This document shows positions 8,531-16,051 of a stretch of 64,000 bases of DNA, one piece after another. Made by a program: the position numbers and the translations under genes. Each line of letters opens with the position of its first letter. Position 1 is the stretch's first letter. The stretch is from positions 140,083 through 204,082 of the forward strand of contig NZ_VKAB01000024.1 of the NCBI RefSeq assembly GCF_009769385.1. Reading direction: 5' to 3'. The stretch comes from Saccharothrix deserti. GTDB taxonomy: Bacteria > Actinomycetota > Actinomycetes > Mycobacteriales > Pseudonocardiaceae. A model generated the notes under the pieces. The model saw nothing but the letters and a program-made list of their open reading frames with translations. It was not told the origin of the DNA and did not search any database.

Positions 8531-8669
8531 CTCCGCACAATTGCGGTCTGCGCCTTGGCCTTTCGGTGATCTCTATCGAGTGAATCACAGCAATTGCGCG
8601 CTGTCGTCGGAATCGATGAACCTGTGACCGCGGTTCGGTGTGCCGCACCAGCCGCCACCGGCCGCCACC

Positions 8670-8696
8670 GTCCGGGTCGTCCGGGTCGTCCGGGTC
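8670..8696. repeat. Three tandem 9-mers in the glnX/permease intergenic region
   Basis: GTCCGGGTC is repeated three times directly. A 10-base near-duplicate (GCCGCCACCG) lies just before at 8651-8670. The 257-base gap 8531-8787 separates divergent genes and must hold both promoters. I see no clear -35/-10 pair or riboswitch-like fold. Confidence 0.8.
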
Positions 8697-8787
8697 GGGA
8701 AACAGGATCATCATGACCTCGACCCCCCCTGCGGTCATGCACGCCGTGTTGGCTGTCGTGCCCAGTCACGTGGACGGGGAGTGTCGT

Positions 8788-10146
8788 ATGACGAGTCGGG
8801 ATGTCCATCCGGTCGACCAGGGCCTGCCCGCCGGGCGGCTCGCGCTGCTCGGCCTGCAGCACATGTCGATCATGTACGCCGGTTCGGTCGCGGTGCCGTT
8901 GATCGTCGGCAGCGCGTTGAAGCTCGACGCCGCGACGATCGCGTTGCTGGTCAACGCGGACCTGCTGGTCGCCGGGGATCGCGACGCTGGTGCAGGCCGT
9001 CGGCGTCGGGCGGGTCCTCGGCATCCGGCTGCCGGTCGTGGCGGGTGCGACGTTCAGCGTGGTGAACCCGATGATCCTGATCGCCTCGCAGTACGGGATG
9101 CCCGCGGTCTACGGCGCGATGCTGGTCTCCGGTGTGTTCGGGCTGCTCATCGCGAGGCCGTTCGCGAAGCTGATCCGGTTCTTCCCGCCCCTGGTGTCGG
9201 GGACGCTGCTGGTGGTCATCGGGGTGTCGCTGGTCGGGCCGGGCACGGCGATGATCGCCGGGCACGACACCGGGTCGCCGGACTACGCCTCGCCGTCGCA
9301 CATCGCGCTGGCGTTCGGGGTGATCGCGCTGGTCGTGCTGTTCACCAGGGTGCTGCGCGGGTTCGCGGGCCAGATCGGGCCGCTGCTGGCGATGGGTATC
9401 GGCCTGGTGGCGGCGATCCCGATGGGCCTGGTGCACTGGGACGGGATCGGCGAGGCCGGCTGGTTCGGCCTGGCCTCGCCGTTCCACTTCGGCGCGCCGA
9501 CGTTCCCGGTCGCGGCCGTGCTGTCGATGTGCGTGGTGATGCTGGTGACGCTGACCGAGTCCACCGCGGACCTGATCGCGGTCGGCGAGATCACCGGACG
9601 GCGTCCCTCGGACGCCGACCTCGCCCGCGGCCTGGCCACCGACGGGCTTCGGCGGTGCTCGGCGGGGTGATGAACTCCTTCCCCGACACCGCGTTCGCGC
9701 AGAACGTCGGCCTGGTGCAGATGACCGGGGTGCGCAGCCGGTGGGTCGTGGCGGTGACCGGCGGGGTGCTGGTGGTGATGGGTCTGGTGCCGAAGGTCGG
9801 CGCGATCGTGGCGGCGGTCCCGGAGCCGGTGATCGGCGCGGTCGCGGTGGTGATGTTCGCGATGGTGGCGGCGGTCGGTATGCAGAACCTGAAGAAGGTC
9901 GAGTTCTCCGGCAACCACAACACCTTCGTCGTCGCGGTGTCGCTCGGTGTCGGGCTGCTGCCGGCGTTCGCGGTCGACCGCTTCGGCAACTCGATCTTCT
10001 TCCAGCACTTCCCGGCGTGGTTGCAGACGATCTGCGGCAGCCCGATCACGGTCACCGCGATCCTCGCGTTCTCGCTCAACCTGCTGTTCAACCACCTGGG
10101 CCGGCAGACCGCAACGGACCTGCCGAAAGCGCCAACGAGCACGTGA
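8788..10146 (+). pseudogene. NCS2 uracil/xanthine permease with two compensating frameshifts
   Basis: The likely start is the ATG at 8788 after GGGGAG at 8774-8779, giving MTSRDVHPVDQGLPAG and then LALLGLQHMSIMYAGSVAVPL, typical of UraA/PbuX-like transporters. The family sequence leaves the frame near 8972-8978. There GCCGGGGATCG has one G too many for LLVAGIATLVQA. It continues in the next frame (IRLPVVAGATFSVVNPMILI, the TESTADLIAVGEI motif). It returns to the first frame near 9648-9653, where one base is missing between ATDGL and SAVLGGVMNSFPDT. All twelve to fourteen membrane helices can be read if both shifts are corrected. Either the gene is a young pseudogene or the assembly carries two homopolymer errors. 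Confidence 0.8.
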
Positions 10147-10153
10147 TGTGCCG

Positions 10154-10187
10154 CGAGGCCCTGCCCGAAGGAGTGGGCAGGGCCTCG
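10154..10187 (+). terminator. Strong hairpin terminator after the permease
   Basis: A perfect 13-bp stem (CGAGGCCCTGCCC / GGGCAGGGCCTCG) encloses an 8-base loop, 10 bases after the permease stop and before the convergent esterase gene. It may work in both directions. Confidence 0.85.
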
Positions 10188-10255
10188 TCTGGGGCCCCAG
10201 GGCAACGGCCGGTCGGGGGAGCGCTCGGGTGACGAGACCGTGTTGGCCTCGGGGG

Positions 10256-11749
10256 TCACCAGGTGAGCGGAAGGGTGGCGATGTAGTCGGTGAGCAGCCC
10301 CGAGATGACGCGGTGGTCGCGGAGGGAGAAGTGCCAGTCGCAGCCGAGGCGGTCCAGGCTCGGGTCGTCGTAGTACCAGTAGCGGACTCGGCTGTCGCCC
10401 TGCGCGTTGCGGTCCTGCACGACCTGTTCGGCGGGTTGCGCGAAGCCGTTCAGGCCGCCGACCACGATGATCGTGTCGGGGCCGTAACGGGCCCGGAGCT
10501 TGTCGAGGAAGCCCTGGTAGGCGGTCTTGTAGGCGGCGAGCAGGGTTTCCGGGGTCCACCGCTCGCCGGGGTTGATGGCGGTCGAGAAGTCGTTGGTGCC
10601 CAAGCCGACCACGACGAGTTGCGGTCGCCACGTGCCGGGGTTCTGCCACACGTCGCCGGGGACGTGCTGCAGTGCCCGGTCGTAGTAGGTGCGGAAGTCG
10701 ACGTCGGGGGTGCCGCCGTTGTAGTTGCGGACCATGCCGAGGCCGGACTGTGCGTTGATCTGGTAGTCGGCGTCGAGGCTGCGCGAAGCGAGGGCGCCGA
10801 AGCTGAGGTTGGCGTTGGTGTTCCGGTTGATCCCGCCGTTGCTCGAGCAGTCACGGGTGGTGGACGTGTTGCCGTAGCCGGCGGTCAGGGAGTCGCCGAT
10901 GAACTCGATCTGCCGGGTGCGGGCGGCGGGCTTGGTCAGGATCCCGCCACCCGTCGTGGCCACGAAACCGCCGAACTCGCCTGCGCCCCACGGGCTTTCC
11001 GAGCGTTTGACCAGCCGGACGCTGTGCTCGGCGTTGGTCAGGTTGTTGATCCAGTGCGTGGTCCGGCCCGGGGTCACCAGGCTGGCGACGGTCGTCCCGT
11101 CGACCTGGATGTCGTAGTCGCTGTTGGCGTCGTTGAGCACGACCCCGACGCCGGTGCCGCGGAAGCGGCCTTCGAAGTAGACGCCGGGCCAGGTGTACTG
11201 GGCGGTGTTCTCGGCGGTCTTCACCACGCGGCCTGCCGTGTGCGCTCGGGCCAGGACGTCGGACCCGGGCGGTGTGGACGTCGTCGTGGTCGTCGTGGTG
11301 GTGGGACCGGCGGAGCCGGTGCACGTGGTGCCGTTGAGCGCGAAGTCGGTGGGCGCCGGGTTGGACGAGTTGTTCCACGAACCGTTGAAGCCGAACCCGG
11401 CGCTCGCCCCGGTGCCGAGGGCGCCGTTCCAGTTCGCGTTGTCGACCGTGACCTGCGCGCCGGACTGGGTCGCCTTGCCGTTCCAGTGCTGGTTGATCGT
11501 CTGGCCGGCGGTGAACGACCAGGTCAGCCGCCAGCTCGTGATCGGGTCGCCGAGGTTGGCGACGCTCACGTCCGCGCCGAAGCCGCCCGACCACTGGCTG
11601 GTCACCTTGTAGGTGACCCGACAGCCGGCGGCGGCTTGGGCGGGGACGGTGGCGGTGATCGCGGCGGCGGCCACGGTGGTCGTGACGACGGCGGCGACCG
11701 CCAGCCGGGATCGCGCCGTGCGCATGACGGTCTTGGCAATCGGGAGCAT
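10256..11749 (-). CDS. Secreted carbohydrate esterase: CBM2 plus CE2-like SGNH hydrolase
   Basis: The product has 497 residues from the ATG at 11749 (a second ATG at 11725 is possible). A secretion signal ending TVPAQA is followed by a CBM2 cellulose/xylan-binding module (CRVTYKVTSQWSGGF to the Cys of GTTCTGS), a Thr-rich linker, a jelly-roll domain (about residues 180-275) and an SGNH domain with GDSLTAGYG (Ser287), GLGTNDFS and a final DWHFSLRDH. The jelly-roll plus SGNH order is that of family CE2 acetyl esterases, which deacetylate xylan or glucomannan. A CebR-type operator 74 bases upstream suggests control by cellobiose. The exact acyl substrate is not visible. Confidence 0.85.
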   Translation of the reverse strand: MLPIAKTVMRTARSRLAVAAVVTTTVAAAAITATVPAQAAAGCRVTYKVTSQWSGGFGADVSVANLGDPITSWRLTWSFTAGQTINQHWNGKATQSGAQVTVDNANWNGALGTGASAGFGFNGSWNNSSNPAPTDFALNGTTCTGSAGPTTTTTTTTSTPPGSDVLARAHTAGRVVKTAENTAQYTWPGVYFEGRFRGTGVGVVLNDANSDYDIQVDGTTVASLVTPGRTTHWINNLTNAEHSVRLVKRSESPWGAGEFGGFVATTGGGILTKPAARTRQIEFIGDSLTAGYGNTSTTRDCSSNGGINRNTNANLSFGALASRSLDADYQINAQSGLGMVRNYNGGTPDVDFRTYYDRALQHVPGDVWQNPGTWRPQLVVVGLGTNDFSTAINPGERWTPETLLAAYKTAYQGFLDKLRARYGPDTIIVVGGLNGFAQPAEQVVQDRNAQGDSRVRYWYYDDPSLDRLGCDWHFSLRDHRVISGLLTDYIATLPLTW

Positions 11750-11822
11750 GAATACCGCCGCATCTTCGTTGATTGACGACAGGACTCTTGCCGGCTTCGG
11801 AAGTCGAGCCGGAGACAAGGTC

Positions 11823-11836
11823 TGGGAGCGCTCCCG
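11823..11836. promoter_or_regulatory. CebR-like operator
   Basis: TGGGAGCGCTCCCG matches 13 of 14 positions of the streptomycete CebR operator TGGGAGCGCTCCCA and is palindromic over GGGAGCGCTCCC. It lies 74 bases upstream of the CBM2-esterase start. A repressor released by cello-oligosaccharides would make sense for a cellulose/xylan-binding esterase. Confidence 0.75.
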
Positions 11837-11941
11837 GCGGACTTTATCGAAGATGTCGCGCAACGAGAAGGCCTGCGCCGAACCGAGCGGGATGCATATC
11901 ATTTCGGGCGGTCGGGTGTGCCCACCCAATCCGTGCGGACC

Positions 11942-12043
11942 AGCCGAAGCAGCCGCAACCCGCACGACCAGGCCCTGTCGAACCTCGTCGGTGAGCTGTC
12001 CACGCGCAGCGAGGAGTTCCGCGCGAACTGGGCCGCCGAACGG
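11942..12043 (+). pseudogene. Relic of an XRE-family regulator with MmyB-like ligand domain
   Basis: One frame reads SRSSRNPHDQALSNLVGEL followed by STRSEEFRANWAAER. This is the characteristic segment of the MmyB ligand-binding domain of actinomycete XRE regulators (consensus-like LVGELSxRSxEFRxxWA). No HTH precedes it and the expected HPVVG stretch does not follow, so only about 34 codons survive. Confidence 0.5.
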
Positions 12044-12286
12044 GGCACGACGAGTCGCGGCACACCGGGCGTCCGGTGCAGCGGCAGCGCTCGGCACCGT
12101 CCACTTGCGACAGACCGCGACGGCAGACTCCGCGGCCCCCGTGACACCCGAACCGTAGGCCGTTCGGATGATGCGAGCGGGCATTCGGGGGGCCGGCTTG
12201 TCCGGGGTATGGCCCCATCACCGGTGGAACCGTTTACTCAGCGGGCGCAATGTGCGCATCGTGCAAAAGTGGGGGATGGCGCCGAC

Positions 12287-13450
12287 GTGATCGACATGGC
12301 CGCCGTGGAGGCGCTGAAGTTCCAGGGTGACCCGCTCGCCGACGCCGTGATCGCGGATCTCGTCGCGACCGGGCGGATCGACTCCGTGAACCGGGTGCTC
12401 GGCCAGTTCCGCGCCAACGACCAGCCCATCCCCGAGGACCTGCCGGAGTCGGTGCGCGCGTACCTCGTCGCCACCGACGACCCACCCGACTGGGCCGATC
12501 TCGAACGGGTGGCGGGAGCGTACGAGTTCTTCGTCGACGACGGCGTGCACGTCGCGTCCGTGCTGTCGTTCGGCGCGATGGTGAACTGCTACGCCCAGCC
12601 CCGCCCGTCACGGGTGCTGAGCCTGACCCACCGGCTGAACCAACCGCACCGGCGCCTGTCGGAGACGTCCCAGTTCGTGCTGAACATGATGGGGTCCGAG
12701 CCGTTCGGCTCCGGTGGCGCGTTCGTGCCCACGGTCCAGAAAACCCGGTTGATCCACGCGGCCGTGCGGTACTTCATCACCCGTTCGGGCGAGTGGGACG
12801 TCGAGGCCGACGGTGTTCCCGTGTGCCAGCAGGACATGCTCGGCGCACTGCTCATCTTCTCGGTGCAGGTGATCGACGGTATGCGGCGCATCGGCATCGC
12901 GGTGACCGAGGAGGAAGCCGCCGCGTACTACTACGTCTGGCGGGTGACCGGCGCGATGCTCGGCATTCCGGCCGCGGCCATGCCGGAGACCCTGGACGAT
13001 GCCCGGTGGCTCAACGCCGCGCTCGTCGAGGCGTCCTACGGACCGTCGGCCGAAGGCGCTGCGCTGACCCGAGATCTCCTCGACCTGTACGAGGACATGG
13101 TCCCCGGCAAGGTGTTCGACGGCGTCGTCGCCGCCATGGTCCGCCAGACGATCGATCCGCAGGTCGCCGACTGGATGAACGTGCCCCACTCGCGGGGCTG
13201 GACCCGAGCCGTCCGCGCCGGAACCCGCTTGATGCGAGCCCTGGAACGGTCCGAGGACAGCAGCAGGATCGCCGCGACCGTCCTGGACAAAGCGGGCGCC
13301 CTCCTCCTCGGCGGCAGCGTCCGCACCCTCACCGACGGACAGTCCACCACCCTGGACATCCCGGCCGACCTGAAGGAGAAGTGGCTGGCCGCCGGCACGT
13401 GCCCGGCAAGCCCGGCCGCGAACGGAGCCACCTCGCCGTTGCCCCGGTGA
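12287..13450 (+). CDS. DUF2236 / MpaB-like oxygenase family protein
   Basis: The product has 387 residues from the GTG at 12287 (GGGGGA at 12270-12275). An ATG at 12209 would add 26 unconserved residues. The protein is mainly helical and shows the DUF2236 pattern seen in MpaB-type oxygenases and the rubber oxygenase Lcp: DPLADAVIADLVATGR, a central FVLNMMG segment, TRLIHAAVRYFI and AYYYVWRVTGAMLGI. Lcp is a b-type haem enzyme that uses Arg, Lys and Thr or His residues around the haem. Here His in RLIHAAVR is the obvious ligand candidate. There is no clear signal peptide. Substrate unknown. Confidence 0.72.
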   Translation: MIDMAAVEALKFQGDPLADAVIADLVATGRIDSVNRVLGQFRANDQPIPEDLPESVRAYLVATDDPPDWADLERVAGAYEFFVDDGVHVASVLSFGAMVNCYAQPRPSRVLSLTHRLNQPHRRLSETSQFVLNMMGSEPFGSGGAFVPTVQKTRLIHAAVRYFITRSGEWDVEADGVPVCQQDMLGALLIFSVQVIDGMRRIGIAVTEEEAAAYYYVWRVTGAMLGIPAAAMPETLDDARWLNAALVEASYGPSAEGAALTRDLLDLYEDMVPGKVFDGVVAAMVRQTIDPQVADWMNVPHSRGWTRAVRAGTRLMRALERSEDSSRIAATVLDKAGALLLGGSVRTLTDGQSTTLDIPADLKEKWLAAGTCPASPAANGATSPLPR

Positions 13451-13483
13451 GCGCCGGAGTCGTCCGGGACTAGATTTCGGTCC

Positions 13484-14359
13484 ATGGACTTCGAGGAGAT
13501 CGTCATCCGGACCGATCGGCTCGACTTCCCCGCGCTGGCGGTGGGGGAGGGGCCGGTTGTCGTGTGCTGGCACGGGTTTCCCGACCACCCGGCCACCTTC
13601 GGGCCGCTCGCCGAGCACCTGGTGGCCGCCGGACGTCGGGTGGTGGCGCCGTTCCTGCGTGGGCACCACCCGGCGACCGCGGACCAGATGCCTCATGCCG
13701 ACGGCCTCACGTTGGCCGCTGACGCCGCCGCGGTCGCCGAGGCGTTGGCGCCGGACGCCGGGGTCGACATGATCGGGCACGACATCGGTGCGGGCATGGT
13801 GGGGCGGGTCGCGGCGGCGTGGCCGGAGCGGTTGCGGCGTGGGGTCACGATGGCTGTGCCGCCGCCGAAGACGTTGCCCGCTGCGCTGCGTGATCCGGCT
13901 CAGCAGCAACGGTTCTTCTACATGTGGTTGTTCCAGGTGCCCGGTGTGGCGGAGGCCGTGCTGGAAGCCGACCGGAGCCTGATCGACTACCTGTGGTCCA
14001 CGTGGTCTCCCGGGCTCGATCCCGGTGCGCATCGCGTGCGGGTGCACGAGATGTACGGCGATCCCCGGGTTCTGCGCAACGTGTTGCGGATCTACCGGAG
14101 CAACTTCGACCGGACGTCGCACGACCCCGAGCTGGCGCCGGTGGCCGCCCGGAGCGAGGTGCAGGCGACGCTTCCGCTGCTCGTGCTCGGCGGTGCGGAC
14201 GACGGCTGCGTCGCTCCGGAGCACTTCGCCGACGCCGAGACCGGGCTCGCTCCCGGCTCCTCGGTGCGGATCCTGGACGGCGCGGGCCACTTCATGCACC
14301 TCGACCGACCTGACGAGGTCGCCCGGCTCGTGCTGGAGTGGATCCGCGCCGTTCCGTGA
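13484..14359 (+). CDS. Alpha/beta hydrolase, epoxide-hydrolase-like
   Basis: The product has 291 residues. The oxyanion motif HGFPD is at about residue 28. The nucleophile elbow is GHDIGAG, with Asp in place of Ser, as in epoxide hydrolases and haloalkane dehalogenases. A helical cap (RFFYMWLFQVPG) precedes the C-terminal LLVLGGADDGCV and the catalytic His of GHFMHLDRP. An Asp nucleophile predicts hydrolysis of an epoxide or C-halogen bond through an alkyl-enzyme ester. It follows the DUF2236 gene by 33 bases, perhaps in one transcript. Confidence 0.8.
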   Translation: MDFEEIVIRTDRLDFPALAVGEGPVVVCWHGFPDHPATFGPLAEHLVAAGRRVVAPFLRGHHPATADQMPHADGLTLAADAAAVAEALAPDAGVDMIGHDIGAGMVGRVAAAWPERLRRGVTMAVPPPKTLPAALRDPAQQQRFFYMWLFQVPGVAEAVLEADRSLIDYLWSTWSPGLDPGAHRVRVHEMYGDPRVLRNVLRIYRSNFDRTSHDPELAPVAARSEVQATLPLLVLGGADDGCVAPEHFADAETGLAPGSSVRILDGAGHFMHLDRPDEVARLVLEWIRAVP

Positions 14360-14408
14360 TCACTATTGCTTCAGTGTAAACCGAAAACCATTCACGTCGC
14401 GGCGGCGG

Positions 14409-16019
14409 TCAGCCGGGTGGTTCGCGGTGATCGAATTCGCGGTGATCGAAGTAGGCGAAATCGGCGGGCAGGGTTCCGGTCACCGGGTCGTGTGCGGCCA
14501 GGCCCACGAAGGCCCCGGTGAAGCGGAGTGAGGTGCCGTAGTCGTCGGACAGGACGCTGGCGTCGAACTCCAGGCCGATGTCCACCCAGTCCGTGCCGTC
14601 GTGGGACACGGCGAAGCGCAGTCGATCCCGGTCGATGGTGGCGCGCAGGTGCGTCACGGCCGCGAGCGCGGGCCGGATGCCGGTGTCGTGTTCGGTGTAC
14701 GTGCCGAGGTCCGACACGGCCAGGACGACGAACGGGCCGTCGTCTCCCGTCGTGACGCCGAGGAAGAAGTGCGTGCCGGTGTCGTACCAGCACACCAGAC
14801 CCGCCTGCTGGCCCGGGTGTTCGGGACTGATCTGCACGGCGGTGGTCACCACCGTGCGGTCGTCGGTCAGGCGTTGTGCGATCAGGCTCTGCGCGAAGCG
14901 TGAGTGGAGGCTGTGCCTGCCGCGCAGCCGCAGCCAGCCGGGACGCTCGGTGAGGCTCAACCACCGCTCGCTCACCGGTTGGCGCAACGAACTCCACTCG
15001 TCGGACAGCCGATCGGTGTCGAACTCGTCCCGCGACGGACGTGACAACGGCGGTCCGGCCGGCGACGGCACCGTCACGGTTTCCCGTGGCCAGTGGTCAC
15101 CGTGCGCGAGTCGTGGCCAGCCCTCGGCGTTCCACTCCAACTGCTGCAGGCACGTCTCGCGGCCGAGCATGCACCGGCGCTCGCCGTCCACGACGAGCGG
15201 GCGGCTTGCCAGGTGCACCAGGTACCACTCGCCGGTCTCGGTCTGGACCAGCTCGCCGTGCCCGGCCTTCTGGAACGGCAGGTCCGGCCTGTCCCGCGTG
15301 GTGAGCAGGGGGCCGTCCGGATCGGCCTGGTAAGGGCCCGCGATGTCACGTGACCGCACCACGCTGATCCCGTGGTTCCAGCCCGTGCCGCCTTCGGCCA
15401 GCATCAGGTAGTACCACCCGTCCCGGCGGTACAGGTTGGGTCCTTCGATCAGCTCGTCATGGGTGTGGATCAGCCTGCGTCCACCGACGAGCCCGTGGGC
15501 GGGGTCGATTTCCTGCAGCACGATGCCCGCGAAGCTCGGTCGGTCCGGCCGGTGGTCCCAGGTCATGTTGACCAGCCAGTGCCTGCCGTCCTCGTCGTGG
15601 AAGATCGACGGGTCGAACCCGCCCGAACCGAGGTGCAGCGGCGTCGTCCACGGGCCTTCGACGGACGGCGCGGTGACCAGGAAGACGTCCAGGTCCTTGA
15701 ACGGACCCTCCCTGGTGCACACCACGGCGTAGACCAACCAGAACCGCCCGTCGTGGTAGCTCAGCGACGGCGCCCAGATCCCGCCGGAGTCCGGCACGCC
15801 GCGCAGGTCGAGCGCGTCGGGATCGGTGAGCGCGTACCCGGCGGGTTGCCACCGGGCGAGGTCGGTGGAGTGGTGGAGCCGGATGCCGGGAAACCACTCG
15901 AACGTGCTGTTGGCGATGTAGTAATCCGCCCCGACGCGCACGATCGAGGGATCGGGGTGGAAACCCCGCAGGATCGGATTGCGCACTTCGACGCCACCCG
16001 ACGACACGAACCCGGACAC
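14409..16019 (-). CDS. GH43 family glycoside hydrolase (beta-xylosidase/arabinofuranosidase type)
   Basis: The product has 536 residues. The GTG at 16019 is preferred because AGGTGGAG (16028-16021) precedes it. The five-bladed propeller shows the GH43 acids: Asp in GFHPDPSIV (base), Asp in SGGFDPSIF (pKa modulator) and Glu in IEGPNLYRRDGWYY (acid). From about residue 320 a concanavalin-like C-terminal domain follows, as in XynB3-type beta-xylosidases. No signal peptide is evident, so it should cleave imported oligosaccharides in the cytosol. It lies 32 bases behind the large secreted protein gene and is probably in the same transcript. The exact sugar specificity cannot be read. Confidence 0.85.
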   Translation of the reverse strand: MSGFVSSGGVEVRNPILRGFHPDPSIVRVGADYYIANSTFEWFPGIRLHHSTDLARWQPAGYALTDPDALDLRGVPDSGGIWAPSLSYHDGRFWLVYAVVCTREGPFKDLDVFLVTAPSVEGPWTTPLHLGSGGFDPSIFHDEDGRHWLVNMTWDHRPDRPSFAGIVLQEIDPAHGLVGGRRLIHTHDELIEGPNLYRRDGWYYLMLAEGGTGWNHGISVVRSRDIAGPYQADPDGPLLTTRDRPDLPFQKAGHGELVQTETGEWYLVHLASRPLVVDGERRCMLGRETCLQQLEWNAEGWPRLAHGDHWPRETVTVPSPAGPPLSRPSRDEFDTDRLSDEWSSLRQPVSERWLSLTERPGWLRLRGRHSLHSRFAQSLIAQRLTDDRTVVTTAVQISPEHPGQQAGLVCWYDTGTHFFLGVTTGDDGPFVVLAVSDLGTYTEHDTGIRPALAAVTHLRATIDRDRLRFAVSHDGTDWVDIGLEFDASVLSDDYGTSLRFTGAFVGLAAHDPVTGTLPADFAYFDHREFDHREPPG

Positions 16020-16051
16020 CGACTCCACCTCTCCACACACGATGAAACAGC

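Larger units (their letters stand above)
11750..12286. other. 537-base intergenic region with operator and gene relic
   Basis: This stretch lies between the divergent esterase and DUF2236 genes. It contains the CebR-like box (11823-11836) and a relic of an XRE/MmyB regulator (11942-12043). From 12044 to about 12200 I see no recognisable coding sequence or repeat. Confidence 0.6.

Noticed and set aside
8531..8787. Possible purine or uracil riboswitch before the NCS2 permease
   Set aside because: I found no conserved three-way-junction pattern, and the short tandem repeats explain the local structure.
10214..10228. Second CebR-like palindrome GGGGAGCGCTCGGG
   Set aside because: Two or more mismatches to the consensus, and it lies between converging gene ends where no promoter is expected.
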